Shown: positions 1-11,502 of the stretch, one piece after another
How the letters are laid out: each line of letters opens with the position of its first letter
Numbering within the stretch: position 1 is the stretch's first letter
Source of the DNA: Cordilura impudica
Taxonomy: Eukaryota; Arthropoda; Insecta; Diptera; Scathophagidae
Reading direction: 5' to 3'
DNA length: 64,000 nucleotides
Assembly (NCBI GenBank): GCA_963682025.1
Contig: OY821519.1
Coordinates: forward strand, 97,491,585 to 97,555,584
Position numbers and translations under genes: made by a program
Notes under the pieces: model-generated
Database searches by the model: none
What the model saw: only the letters and a program-made list of their open reading frames with translations
What the model was told of the DNA's origin: nothing

Positions 1-194
1 CAACAATTTCATTCAGGCTTATGAAAGCTTTGGAACAAATCAGGTCTATGTCGCATTGCCTTTTGAAATTCATATATATTTTTTTTTAATAGGTACACAG
101 AGAATATTTGTTTAAAAGAAACCAAAAATGTTGAGAAAAACTCGAAGACTTGATAAACTATAGATTAAACATTTTCCATAAATTACATACGTCG

Positions 195-232
195 CACAGT
201 GACGCCATTTGAGTTTTTTCGTTGCAAAAATC
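195..232 (+). repeat. Left terminal inverted repeat of the Transib element (RSS-like)
   Basis: Begins CACAGTG (195-201), then a 22-bp spacer, then GCAAAAATC (224-232). The heptamer equals the V(D)J recombination signal heptamer; the second block matches the nonamer consensus ACAAAAACC at 7 of 9 positions. Confidence 0.8.
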
Positions 233-473
233 ATATCTTTTGAACCGACTAACATAATGGAACAGTTTAAACAGCATATGATAGATAACTGTTCAGCCTA
301 TGAAATGAGCTAAATTTTGGTTAAAATTTGTAGAAAAATCAATTTTATGGTAACTAAAAAAAATTATTTTTATATTTTTAGATTGTTTTTATTTTTTTTC
401 TTTAGGGTTTTATGTTTTAAATTATTACCCAACAAATTAAAAAAAAAATTACTTCTTTTTTAAATTTATTTTT

Positions 474-2391
474 TCAATTTTCTGTAAAATATTCATCACA
501 ATTCGTAAGAGAAGGTATATCTAAAAGACTAATCATTTCTAAACTATAATTATTTTCTAACTCTATTCGTGACTTCACATGCCGCAGGGAAGAAATAAGT
601 GGATCGGAAGATGCTGCCAACATGTTGAAGAGGTCCTCATTTTGCCTTACCACCCTTGATGCTTTGAATGTGTTCTGCAATCTATATTTCAGAAAGCTCT
701 CCAATTGGCAAAGACTGGTACTCAATTATATCTTTGCCATGCGCCAATATTTTATGGACGGTCGGGGTCAACTTCTTCTGTGGATACATTTCTGCTAAAA
801 GAGATGCAGTTTTCGATGCATATTCTCCATATTTTGTAGAATTGACATTTTCTTTGCAGTTTAAAACATTCAAGATCGTTCCCAATCTTTTCACGATTTG
901 ATTGTCAATTCCAGTGATTCTAGTTACTGCCTCATCATTTTCAAAAAATCTCCTAGAAGTGTTTCCATCGTTTGAGTTACCGTATCCGTGCTTGGGACAG
1001 TCTACTTTTAGTCCATCTTGTTTAAAAAAAGCATCCTGTATTTGCTTCTTTCTGATCTTTTCCTTATCCTTTATTGATGTATTTTCATCGAAGTTTTCCT
1101 CCTCTTGTGGTAGGGTATACGCCAGTTTTAGCAAGAACTCCATACACCTTATCCTTGCGTGCAATGGTGACATTCCATATTCGTAATTCTCCTCGTTTGT
1201 AGAATCGTTTAAATTACCAAAGTTCTTCTGACTCTTTTTGCAAATCGGGCATGACAATGTTGAGGTTGTTCCTGTCAGTTCGTTTACGACTTTTCCGTCA
1301 ACCATGATCAGGTGGAACTCGTAATTGCATTCAATATATTTTCCTTCTCCAATTTGCAGCTTTGTAGGCTTAATCTTGCTTATTTGTTCTTCAATGTCCT
1401 TCACCGTGGTGAATAATAATGCACTGATGACGGACGTGGATTTTTCCAGTGTAGGGAAACATCAGATTTTAGCCGCAAAGGAACAACAGATGCCATAAAC
1501 ATATTTCCGTCCGATATTGTCATCGGAAGATATCCTTTGCTTATAAACGCTTTGTCCGGATGATCCATCGCAGCCCCATTTGCTGATCAATGTCAGTTTC
1601 TCAGGAAGAATATTCACCTCATTTTCAGGAAGACTCTCCAACAACCGTTTTGCTGTATGGCCCGTGAGATCCTGCAGATTGGCTTTCACAGAGACTTCCG
1701 TAAACTCCGTATGCAGTGGTCGTGAATTTATTTTGGCTTGCGTAATATGCTTGTATCCTGGTAAAACGTCAGCCCCGTATCGCATCAAGGATGCCCGCAG
1801 TATCTCATATTTTTCTTTGGAAAGTTGTAAGTCCATAAACAAGGCCAAGGCTTCTTAGGAACCATACTTTTTAATGTCTGCGTTTGTGGGCGTGGTAATG
1901 CTTTCCTTAATCCTTTTTAGTCGCAGTGGGCTTGCATCAGCAACAGATTTTGTAATCTGCGACCTAACTCTTTCACTATCCTTTGTATATTTAATAGACA
2001 GCGCGTCCGATAAATGCTTCGTGGTCAAGTCATTGGTGGCATCGGCAAGTTTCCTCTTTCTTGTGAAAATTGAACACTCCTCAATACTTTTTTTTTGGCC
2101 TTACTTTTGCTCCTCTGGTTGATGTGGTGGGTTTATCTACTGCCAATATATCCAGGATGGTGTCTTCATTAAGCCAGTCCTCGTATTTGAAGTTGAAGTT
2201 CTGAATGGTTCGATTAGATTTCACCCATTTTGCCTTAATATTTGCATATATCAGATAAAAATTATTTTTTATAATTTCGCTTCTCAATATTTCCGTATAA
2301 GCTATCAAGTTCTTCTAAAGCAGCTTCCGTAAAAAACTTTGCTGTACTTGACCTTCTAAACAGTTCAAATAATTTTAAATTGTTCAACGCC
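474..2391 (-). pseudogene. Transib/RAG1-like transposase pseudogene
   Basis: Conceptual pieces read on the minus strand in order: an N-terminal part from about 2391, a middle part 1848-1462, a C-terminal core 1404-682 and a last part ending at 474. Recognisable RAG1/Transib landmarks are SKWGCDGSSGQSVYK (first catalytic Asp region, Asp codon about 1569-1567), WKNPRPSS, VDGKVVNELTGTTST followed by a CPIC zinc-type pair, DGNTSRRFF, TVHKILAHGKDII, LPIGELSE and NEDLFNMLAASSDPLISSLR. Disruptions seen: a frameshift near 2270; one at a 9-A run near 2090; an in-frame TAA at 1857-1855; two frame changes between 1480 and 1390; and a break near 700, where the segment that in the family carries the catalytic Glu, between LPIGELSE and KYRLQNTF, seems shortened or lost. 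Enzyme activity is therefore very unlikely. The homopolymer break alone could be an assembly error; the others together are not. Confidence 0.8.
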
Positions 2392-3352
2392 ATGTTTTCA
2401 GTACTTAAAATGTTTAACGCCATGGTTTCAGTACTTGTTGCGCCAACTTTCAGTCGTAGACTAATCCAGGCATTATGCTTATTTTGCAATATATAGGCTT
2501 ATGCTATCATGCCTAAAAATTTACCTGTTCCCTGCATACATATGGATTTAGGCTGAATTATGCAATTTTGATATTATGCTCGTGTCTAAATAAGATTTGT
2601 GCCTACCTGGAGGGACCATAAGTCAATATTGTTCTTGACCATTTGTACTCCAAAGTAATTTTTAAGTGAGGTGCGTACCTGCGAATTTCAATGAGTAGTT
2701 TTTTGTGCATCCTGTGTCTGTAACAGAATATTGGGAGTAGACTTTGGCAGAGGCTCACAGGTAGACAACCGACTTAAAATACAATTTTCAAACTATTAGA
2801 TCAAACTACTGTCAGTCAAAACATGTAAGGGATGCACGCCATACAATTTCTGCAACCATGTCTTTTTAACCTTTTTTACCTCTAGAAGCCAAACGGGCAC
2901 GTACGGGCAGATAAAACCTTTTGAATTATGTAAAGAAATAATCAAAGAACATGTTTTGCAAATATGGCAAATATAGAAAAATATAGATTATTTTTCATTT
3001 TCCGTCAAAGTTGAAAAATAATGAAAAAATGGATAGTTTTTAAATAGTGTGATTTACCAGGAGCAAACAGTTAATTTTTTTTTTTATCATTATACATTTA
3101 ATAAATACATCAATCAATACAAACAAAAAATAAGGCGATTCGTTACTTATTTTTCGTGATATTACACCTGAAATCGCAACAAATTGACTAAAAATTGTGT
3201 TTTTTTTGAAAACCGAAAGTCGGTCAAATTTGAACGGTTATATCTTCTAAACTAAAAATGTGATATTATTAAGAGTACCATATTTGAAATCGTTGAAAAG
3301 TTTCCTATAACATGGGTTTATTCAAAACTTCGTCGGCGCACATGAAAATTTT

Positions 3353-3391
3353 GATTTTTGCAACCTCGTTTGCTCTACGGGCGCCACTGTG
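3353..3391 (-). repeat. Right terminal inverted repeat of the Transib element (RSS-like)
   Basis: Read on the minus strand it starts CACAGTG (3391-3385), followed by a 23-bp spacer and GCAAAAATC (3361-3353). The heptamer and the TTGCAAAAATCA block are shared with the left end; the spacer between them is largely diverged. Confidence 0.8.
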
Positions 3392-3924
3392 CGTCGCCTC
3401 CATTTGACAACATTAACTTTTATGCATTTTTTTTTTTAATTTTAAAAAATTTCCAGTTACTGCAGGCTGGTAAGTTTTTTAGTTTTTGGTAACATACCAC
3501 TTAATAACCTTTGAAATTTCTTATCTTTTTAAGTTTTGCCATTTTGTGTTTTTTTTTTTGTTTTTTAAAGAAATGAATTACTTATTATTACTTATTTGAT
3601 TTAATAAACTTCAAACTTATGGATAAAAGAGATTAAATGTTCTTCACATTTTGTTTTACATTTTTAGAATGTAAGATTTAAAATTTTGAAACAAAATATA
3701 TTTAAAATTTTACCATATTCTTCATGAACTGAATCAACTATTTTCCCTTTTATGCATTCATATAAACATTCATACAAAATCTACACAAAACCATTTAATA
3801 TCGGCGTGGTGTTACGTCCATGGATTTCGATCAGTGTATTACAACTAACACATGCTCATAAACTCTATTCCTAACTCAATTCTCTCGATGGCCACCACTG
3901 ATTTAGACAAACGCTATTGTTAAA

Positions 3925-4320
3925 GGTTCTATTTAGGTTTTCTGTTAATTTTGTTGCTGGAATTTTTAACTGCTTCCTAATTTTTCAAATTAGATATCGC
4001 ATATCAGCCTCTGTTACTGCTTGAGGGCGTCCAGATCGTAAATATTCACAAACATTAGTTATTTCATTATACATATGTATGTACGTATGTACAATAAGTA
4101 TTTGTCGACAATTTTTTTTTATTGTGGAATAGGATGTTTTTACTATTTTCCCAATATTACGTAATGAATTTTAATGTGTACGTAAAAAATATTCAATAAT
4201 TCTACGTTCGGATTCTGTAGATTCTTTACGTTTTAAATTCAATATCAATATGTACATAATATCCAAAAACATATCATTTGAAAATAATTTGTTATTAAAA
4301 ACCGTTATTTTTCCAGGCAT
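3925..4320 (-). pseudogene. Tc1/mariner-like transposase fragment (N-terminal DNA-binding part)
   Basis: A single minus-strand frame starting with ATG at 4320-4318 runs to about 3925 with only two stops (TAA at 4173-4171, TGA at 3987-3985). It shows the bipartite helix-turn-helix layout of Tc1-like transposases: SERRIIEYFLRTH, then a second helix region, the GRPR-like linker SGRPQAVTEADMRYL, and KIPATKLTENLN. The DDE catalytic domain that should follow was not found between 3925 and the Transib right end at 3391. I therefore read it as a truncated, inactive remnant. No clear terminal repeats were located. The family call rests on motif order recalled from Tc1-like proteins. Confidence 0.6.
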
Positions 4321-6703
4321 GACAAAAAAAAAAAAAAAACAAAAGAGTAATAAAAATGAGCTCTAACTTTTTGAAGGTCATTTTATGAGGTTTTTATTTT
4401 GTAAAAGAGAACTCCAATAACCTTTCATTTTTTTTTTTTTTTTTGTTAACGCATACTTATACACAAATGAAATAATAAATAAAGAGAATAATAAACATAA
4501 TTGAGATTTTTTTAAAATACATTTTGGTTATAAAGTAATCGTTTTAATTTTAAACTAATGGTGAGCACTCGCTTTTTGAGACAACTGTTAATAATTGCTT
4601 AAAGCTAACCAAAAAGCGTTACAATTAAGGGATTCCCATGAATTATGCAATGTTGTACAGGTCTGTTGCATCGATTTTATATTAGAGGACGATAAAGTTG
4701 TTTGTATAAATTTGATTTGACGTAATTATACATACATACATACATATATCTTTTGGAATTTGTATGCTGCCGCGAAAAATTATGCTAAAGCTTAAGGCCA
4801 CTATACACTTGTCAACCGCTTGACATCAAGCACATGTACGTGTTACGTTAGCATATACATACATACATTTGCTGTACGACCTGTACAGCATGAGAAAATA
4901 CAATATAGTCATCAAAATCTCTCATCCAGCATGCCAAAAATCTAAAATTTTTGATTTTCCATCCAGCATCGTCGGTGTCACACATACTAACAAATTTTCA
5001 CTAATACCATCATAATGCTGGATGTTAATTTGATTAGTGTATATTGCCCTTTACAAATGAGGGCAAATGTTTTCGTGAAATAGCTCGGCTCATAGCCAGA
5101 ACTATTTTAGCGTCAGTAAAATAGAATCCCAGAATTACTGTTTCGCAAATTAATTCTAAAAGCCATTCATTTCTGACTTCAATACAAAAAAAAAACGTAA
5201 TTTCATATGAAAGCCAGGTTTGAAGTTTCGCCATTAAAGGAAACAAGAGTTTGACAGTTTTAATTTTAGGTGTAGGTATACTTTTAATAGCAAGTGTAAT
5301 CAGAACTTGTAAAATGTATAGTAAATTAAAATAAGAATTGTTACCACTTAATTATATGAGAATTAAATCATTAAATCTTAACGCCGTAATAAAAACTCTG
5401 TTTAAAGAATTGTTTTTGGTTTTTTTTTTGTTGTTGAAATTATGAATGCGTCAATAAAAGAAAAACAAGTGTGATAGGAATGCTTGCACAGAGACGGTAG
5501 GGTGAATGATGTTATATTTATTTATTTTTTAAGGTAAACAGGAAAAACAAACAATATTTGTTTGCTAATTTTTTACTTGAACAAGTTATACCGATTGCTA
5601 TGTATGTATATAAAAAAATAAAAATAAAATAAAACACTTCAATTAAAATTCCAACAAAACCCTCAAAAACAAAAAACTACACAATACGTAAACAAATAAT
5701 GAACAAAACAAAAAATAACGGCACTAAACTCTAATGACATTCAGTAAAAAAAAAAAGAAATACACCATTTCATCTTCTTTTACTCTTATTATACAGATGC
5801 ACTTGTTTCTGGGTAAATATAGAGAAAGATTTACAAAGAGGAAGAGTGATATAAGCAAAGAGTGTTGCTTTTTAGAGAAATGTAAACAAAACGTAGTAAC
5901 TTTTTCAATTTTCAATTTTTTTGCGCGCCCTTTTTTCAGTCGTTAATGTTTTGAATAGGAACACAATGGCTAGGAAACAGGCGAGTAGTTAGGTACAGAT
6001 TTTACTCTCTTCTCAGTTATAAATTCTCTTTAAAAGTGTTTTTCATGTGAATATATTCCAACTTGGTTGATTTCACCAGTTTCGCTTTAATAGCTCGTAC
6101 TTGTGTTGCTCGCTTGTATACTTCTTGAATGTTTGTAATATTATGAAAATGACAGTTTATTTTTAAACTTGGTGCGCTTTAGACGTTTGTAGCGGATAAA
6201 GAAGTCATATTGCATTTAAGTGAAAAATTCATAAAAAAGTACATATATCAACGCACAAATGCAGTTTACAAAATAAATAAAAACAAATATTATTATCAAC
6301 ATTAAATTGAAATTTCTTTTTGGAAAAATAAATTATACCAACAAAACAAGAATTTACTGAACTATTTTAATTTACAAAAGGAAAAAAAAAAAGTAAACCT
6401 TTAATTTATCTAAAAAAAAAAAGGTAAACAAATTAATAACCAAAATACCTATAATGGCTTTTAAACTTCAAAGTTTATTAAGCTTAAATTAAAAGCAAAC
6501 AGTTTTAGAAACAAATTGTGTAAAGGTTAAAGGACCTTTTCTTTCTACAGTGTAAACAAAGAGAATTCGGTTTTTATTTTTTTTTTACAAACCACCAACT
6601 ACTAAAAACAGCAGCAACAACAAAAGTTTTAGCAAAAAAATAAAGGATACCCTCTCTTCAACTGCATTATTTCCTGCATGTTTTGAAACCCAAAGGCCTC
6701 CTG
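4321..6703. other. AT-rich intergenic stretch
   Basis: No coding region with recognisable motifs. It has T and A homopolymers, TACATA-type short repeats (about 4730-4745 and 4855-4867) and the word CATCCAGCAT at 4924 and 4961. A minus-strand open frame of 70 codons at 5034-5246 has no recognised domain and is not called. Confidence 0.5.
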
Positions 6704-6769
6704 ATGAAATGTAAAAGTTGGTCCAATAAAATCAACAACTTTGTTGTGCGCAGATTAAAGTCCATTAAG
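6704..6769 (+). CDS. Candidate alternative first coding exon of Pdk1 (speculative)
   Basis: An ATG at 6704 opens 22 sense codons that end exactly at AAG|GTAATT, a usable splice donor at 6770. The phase is 0, which is the phase needed to enter the exon starting at 20356 (ATA AAC AGT), whose frame stays open for 32 codons up to the ATG at 20452. The joined product would be Pdk1 with about 54 extra residues, beginning with a Lys/Arg-rich piece ([19 protein letters not shown]) and then a Gln-rich stretch. Against it: the donor is not strong, a short upstream ATG-TTT-TGA lies at 6679, and an open run of this length can occur by chance. Transcript data are needed; I list it because phase and frame agree. 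Confidence 0.25.
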
Positions 6770-6777
6770 GTAATTAG

Positions 6778-7257
6778 TAATTTAAGTATATAAATAATTT
6801 ATTACAAAAAAAAAACAAAAATTAGTATCTAAATTTGTAAGAAAAGCAAAAAAAAATATTAAATGAAAGAAGTTATTAAATTTTTAATACAAAATATACA
6901 AATATTTTTTTAAAATTAAAAAAAATTGTTTTTTTTTTAAATTATTTTTTTTTTTTTTAACTAAAGAATTTTATTTGTTTTTAAATTAAAAATAAACATT
7001 TTTTAAAATGACAATTTAAGGATATAAATAATTTATTACAAAAAAAAAAACAAATTAGTATCTAAATTTGTAAGAAAAGCAAAAAAAATAAATAAATGAA
7101 AGTTATTAAATTTTTAATACAAAATATACAAATATTTTTTTAAAATTAAAAAAAAAAATTATATTTTTTTTTAAATATTTTTTTTTAAATTAATTTTTTT
7201 TTAAGTAAAGAATTTTATTTGTTTTTAAATTAAAAATAAACATTTTTTAAAATGACA
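6778..7257. repeat. Tandem duplication, ~240-bp unit, two copies
   Basis: The block starting near 6778 (TAATTTAAG, then AAATAATTTATTAC, AATTAGTATCTAAATTTG, ending AACATTTTTTAAAATGACA) recurs from about 7010 to 7257 with small indels in the homopolymer runs. Non-coding; downstream to 7440 it grades into poly-A and poly-T rich low-complexity sequence. Confidence 0.8.
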
Positions 7258-9428
7258 AAAAGTTTTTTTAAATTAATTTTTTTTTTTAGTTTAAAATAAA
7301 ACTTTTTAATAAAAATACAGCTTTGGTTTAAATGAAAAAGGGATTCTTTTTTTTTTTTAATAAAAAAAGGTTGTTTTTTTTTAAATAAAAAAAGGATTTT
7401 TTTAAATAAAAAAAGAATTTATTTTTCGGTTTAACATTATTTTTTTCTAAATCTAAATTTTCTAAATTTTAAAAATATTAAATTTTTAAAAATCCAATAT
7501 ATATATATATGATATATATGTACATATGTATTTAATTGAAAGCGGTATAAAGTGACTTAATTAAAAAAAAAATTACATAAAAAAATAATTTTCATATAAG
7601 AAAAAGTGATTTCTGTTTTTAGTTTTATTTATATAAATTTTTTTCTCAATATTTAAAGGAAAATACGGAGTATAGTTTCATGATATGAAAAACAGAATCT
7701 GCAATTTCGATTAACAAAATCAATTTTCCAAACACAAAAAAAAAAATTAAAACAATTATGTTAAGAAAAAATATTAAATATTGCTGTAGCAACTTGATAA
7801 AATTTTTCGATTAGAGAAATTAATAGTCAGCAAACAAAATTCTAAAATCCTTATTTTTTTTTTTTTTTTTTAATAAACAAATTTTTTTGTTTGCAATATT
7901 GTAAAATGCAAAAATTTCAAAAAAAAAAAATATATATTTATTATTTTTCTCTGAAATTGCAAATTTTATTTATATTTTTTCAATTTTTTTTTTATTATTG
8001 TTGTAAATATTAGATTTTTTTCTTGTTTAATTCTTTATGCAATATTTTTAACACATAAAAAATACTGTAATTTAAATAAGATTTATCAGTGTGATCTCCC
8101 TTTGACTATAGATGAACTTCTTTAGAAATCAATTTTGAATGAATTTTGATGCAATAACAAAATTGAAAAACAAAAATAAATAACAATATCAAAATTTTAG
8201 CTATAAAAATTAATAAGAGCAGTATAAAAGTGGAACGTAAGAGACATTTTTGAAAAGTTACAACAACAAGCCATCAACATTAAAATATTTAAGAGATTCT
8301 TGTTTTTGTGAAATAAACAAAACATGAAACGAAAACAAAGATATTGATTTTGTTTGTTAACGAAACAGAAAGGTAAACAAAATGTGTATTAAAGATAACA
8401 CAAAAGAAGACCACACAAAAAATACTTAAACAAATAATAAAAATATATGTATGTATATGTACATATATACATACATATATGTAGACAATACTTTATTTCT
8501 GCTGACTTAAGCAACAAGGAAGCGTAATATTAAACCCCCCGTTAAAGTAAAACAAGAAGACAACCTAAAAACAAAATAGAGGCCAATTTAAAGGCAACTA
8601 CTACAATAATAACAAACTGAAACTACAATGCTAGACATACAGACAGTTAAATTGTATGGAAACGAGTACACAACCACAGCAACAACAACAACAACACCAC
8701 CAGAAAGCACAGACAATAACAACAACAAAATTAAATCAGTATTAAATAACACTAGATGTGCAAAAAAAAAAAAATAAATAAACAACGAAAAAAATGTTAT
8801 ATGGAAAACAAAATAAACAGAGAATATTTGTTTGTATGTGCTTGTATGGTGGATAAACTAAAAGCCTCAAGTGTAGAGAGAAAGAGAGGAATTTCTGTGG
8901 TTAAGGGGTGCTAAACAATTTAATTTAACATAGTCAAACAATAATAAAAATACGTATAAACAAAGTTTTTTTTTTGTATATCTTAAAAAGTGCGTAAATA
9001 AACATTCCAACTATATTTTTTTTATTACATATAGGTACATGAAATAATTAAAATAACATAAATATTTATTAAACATACATAAAACGTAAAAAAAAAGTAT
9101 TTTACAATTTTTATATTTCACTCGAGTTGGCTCTATTCAAAAAAAAAAAAAAAAAAAGTTAAAAAGAAAACCAAAGTGAAAGGTGTTTTTTTTTTGTATC
9201 TATCTTTTTGCAATTGTTTTTGTTTGTTTATTTTTAGTTTAAAAAATAAAAACTAAAAAGAAACAAAATATAGAAATCGTATTTTTATGTGTGATTTTTT
9301 GATTTTTGTAAACAATCTATAAATTTTTAATTTCCAAAGAAATTAACGTCTAAATCAAAACCCTACTCATAGATGGGAAAGAATATGTGTATGTATGTAC
9401 ATATATTTTTAATTGAGTCCTTTGCAAT
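7258..9428. other. AT-rich non-coding stretch
   Basis: Low-complexity A and T runs, a TATATA/TACATA microsatellite patch around 8447-8484, and CAACAACAA-rich sequence around 8680-8730. No coding sequence or RNA gene recognised. Confidence 0.5.
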
Positions 9429-9432
9429 TTAA

Positions 9433-9706
9433 GCCTCGAAGGTTACTATTCATTTTAGTACACCAAAGTTACTCTTCGTCGAATCGACGAACAATTTTTT
9501 TTAAAAATTTCTAGCTGAACGATTTTTAAAGTAAAAAATAAACAAAATTTTTTTTTAGTTAAATATTTTATTAAAAAATAAAGAAAAAAAATAAAATATA
9601 AAAATAAAATTCATAAAATTCGATACGAATTTGGCCCCTTTTTTTGGTTTATATGATAAAAAAGTAAATGAGCTTCGTCGATTCGACGAACAGTAACCGT
9701 CCAGGG
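9433..9706. mobile_element. piggyBac-like MITE with TTAA target site
   Basis: Flanked by TTAA on both sides (9429-9432 and 9707-9710). The left end reads TTAAGCCTCGAAGGTTACT and the right end, inverted, TTAACCCTGGACGGTTACT, matching at 15 of 19 positions. Both ends contain a 17-nt near-perfect palindrome (TTCGTCGAATCGACGAA at 9475-9491 and TTCGTCGATTCGACGAA at 9674-9690). TTAA target sites with CCC-starting ends are typical of piggyBac-type elements. There is no coding capacity, so it would be a non-autonomous copy. Confidence 0.6.
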
Positions 9707-11022
9707 TTAAGCATTTTTCCATGTTGGCCATATTATAGATTATAATAAAAAAAAAAATTGTTATTGAATTTTATGTTGGCTAAGTTTTTTTAACTCAACC
9801 AATTTCATACTTCATTTCAAACATTACAATAAATAAGTCTTTGAAATATTAAGTTGAAAGTTCGTAGTGTAGGGTATTCACAAATAATGATTAATTATCA
9901 TTTTTAGTTTTACAAAACAACAATCAACCAACAACAATTTAAACCAGTAATTTGTTTTTGAGACGTAAATAAAAACTTATGTTTTCAAAATATTTATTCA
10001 TTATTTGGGTATTTTGTTGTGTTGTGATTTTCCTATTGATTTTTAAAGCGAAATGACAATGACCTCAATAATGTTAATGTTAGCTTTTGAATTTTGTAAA
10101 TAAATAAATATCACAATTAATTTAAAAAATATTATAAATTTGTTCAAAAACTAAAAATCTTATAAAAAATATACCTATTCAATATCGAAAGTATGTTGTA
10201 AGATCTATTGAGGATTTACATATTTGTTTTATGTACCTAGTCTAATGCTTGTGCATTATTGTGATGTATTATCTATGATGGGTTTACTTTTATAATTTTT
10301 GTTATCTGCATAATACATATTTATTATCTATCTAATATAAATTTATATATACAGTTATTTTAGGATTATCTATATCACTAATACTACTAACACGTTAAAC
10401 TGACTCTTATACTCACAACAGAATATCGTAAATGAGAACATGTCCTAAACATTATCACTAGATAATTAAAGAGAATGGTTAAAATGGGAAAAACTTTAAT
10501 CTTTATCACAATATAAAGTTTGGAAGCACTAAACTTTTAGCTTTAATTCGACGTTTAAACTTATGAAATACTTAGTCACTTTATCATATACCTACTAGGT
10601 ATTAAAGGTTATCTCAATTGCATCAAATTATTTTTTGCTTCCAGCTTTCTATAAAGATTTTTGATTAATGAAAAACTAAATTTGGTTGTTTAATGAGGAC
10701 TTAATACCTATTGCTACAAGTTCCCGACCTATTTTTTTATTTTTAAAATTGGCTCTGTTATTTCAATGTCTCGCTCCCCTCCTAGTGGTTGAACATTAAA
10801 ATTATTGTTCTTATTTTTACCTATAACTTAAGTAGTTTTAATTTTTATGAATTTGTTTTGCTGCTATTGTTGTTTCTATTGTGTATGTACTTCATTTGTT
10901 TGTATGTATGTCTGTACATACATATATAATTGATACAGAAAAATAAGATGCTTTTTAAGTGTGTATTATGGTGGCTATCCCCAAAAAAGACAAAAATAAA
11001 ATTAGAAAAATAAATAACCTTA

Positions 11023-11502
11023 CCCAGCAAAAAATAAACGAAATTATCAAATCCTGACTCGTTCCAATTTTTTCAAATATATTTTATGTAGTCTTATTTC
11101 TTATATAAATTTGAATAAAATTTACTATTTTTTAGTATTATGTACTATTTGAATTTTCGGTATAAGACGAGGAGAACAGAACTAGTTTGCTTAAGCCAGT
11201 GTCGTATTTTATAACCAAACAATAGCTCAATAGGTAGAAAGCTAGATTATCAAACAAGAAACCCATAATCAAATCCATTACAAGGTCGAAACATTTTTTT
11301 TATATATCAAATTAACAACGTAAAATTAAATTTCAACTGATGCAAAAGCTCATACTTTTCACTTGTTTAAATTAATAAAAATAATGTTATTGGGAAAAAA
11401 ATTTGCTACCATTACAAGTCGTATATTAAAACATAAATAACAATATCAAGCTCAGGAGTATTGTCATTTGTTGACATACTGATAATCACTTTTTTTGCTG
11501 GG
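11023..11502. mobile_element. 480-bp non-autonomous element with CCCAGCAAAAAA inverted ends
   Basis: The left end starts CCCAGCAAAAAA and contains AATTATCA soon after. The right end, inverted, starts CCCAGCAAAAAA and contains GATTATCA. No convincing target duplication is visible (CCTTA on the left, CATTA on the right), so superfamily is unassigned. It contains the tRNA-like segment at 11215-11290. Confidence 0.55.
11215..11290 (+). other. tRNA-like segment with Pol III-type A box
   Basis: Contains TAGCTCAATAGGTAG, close to the tRNA D-arm/A box (TAGCTCAGTNGGTAGAG), followed 34 nt later by AATCAAATCC, a weak match to the T-arm/B box (GGTTCAAATCC), and by a run of T after 11290 that could act as a Pol III terminator. 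Acceptor-stem pairing is not convincing, so this is not called as a functional tRNA. It may be a decayed tRNA-derived SINE head or tRNA pseudogene carried inside the surrounding TIR element. Confidence 0.3.

Larger units (their letters stand above)
190..3396 (-). mobile_element. Transib-family (RAG1-like) DNA transposon, complete ends, inactivated
   Basis: The element proper is 195-3391, flanked by identical 5-bp direct repeats CGTCG (190-194 and 3392-3396). Both ends read inward with CACAGTG, and both have GCAAAAATC 22 bp (left) or 23 bp (right) after that heptamer. A 5-bp GC-rich target duplication, CAC-starting ends and a RAG1-like transposase are together diagnostic of the Transib superfamily (known family traits). 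The transposase reads on the minus strand from about 2391 to 474. Sequence from 2500 to 3350 is non-coding. The reading frame is broken in several places, so this copy should not make an active enzyme, although its ends are intact enough to be recognised if an active relative exists elsewhere. Assignment is by motif reading, not by database search. Confidence 0.85.

Noticed and set aside
668..2122. Plus-strand open frames of 75-94 codons
   Set aside because: Antisense shadows of the Transib transposase pseudogene.
5034..5246. 70-codon minus-strand frame near the Tc1-like remnant
   Set aside because: No similarity in motif to transposases and no terminal repeats around it.
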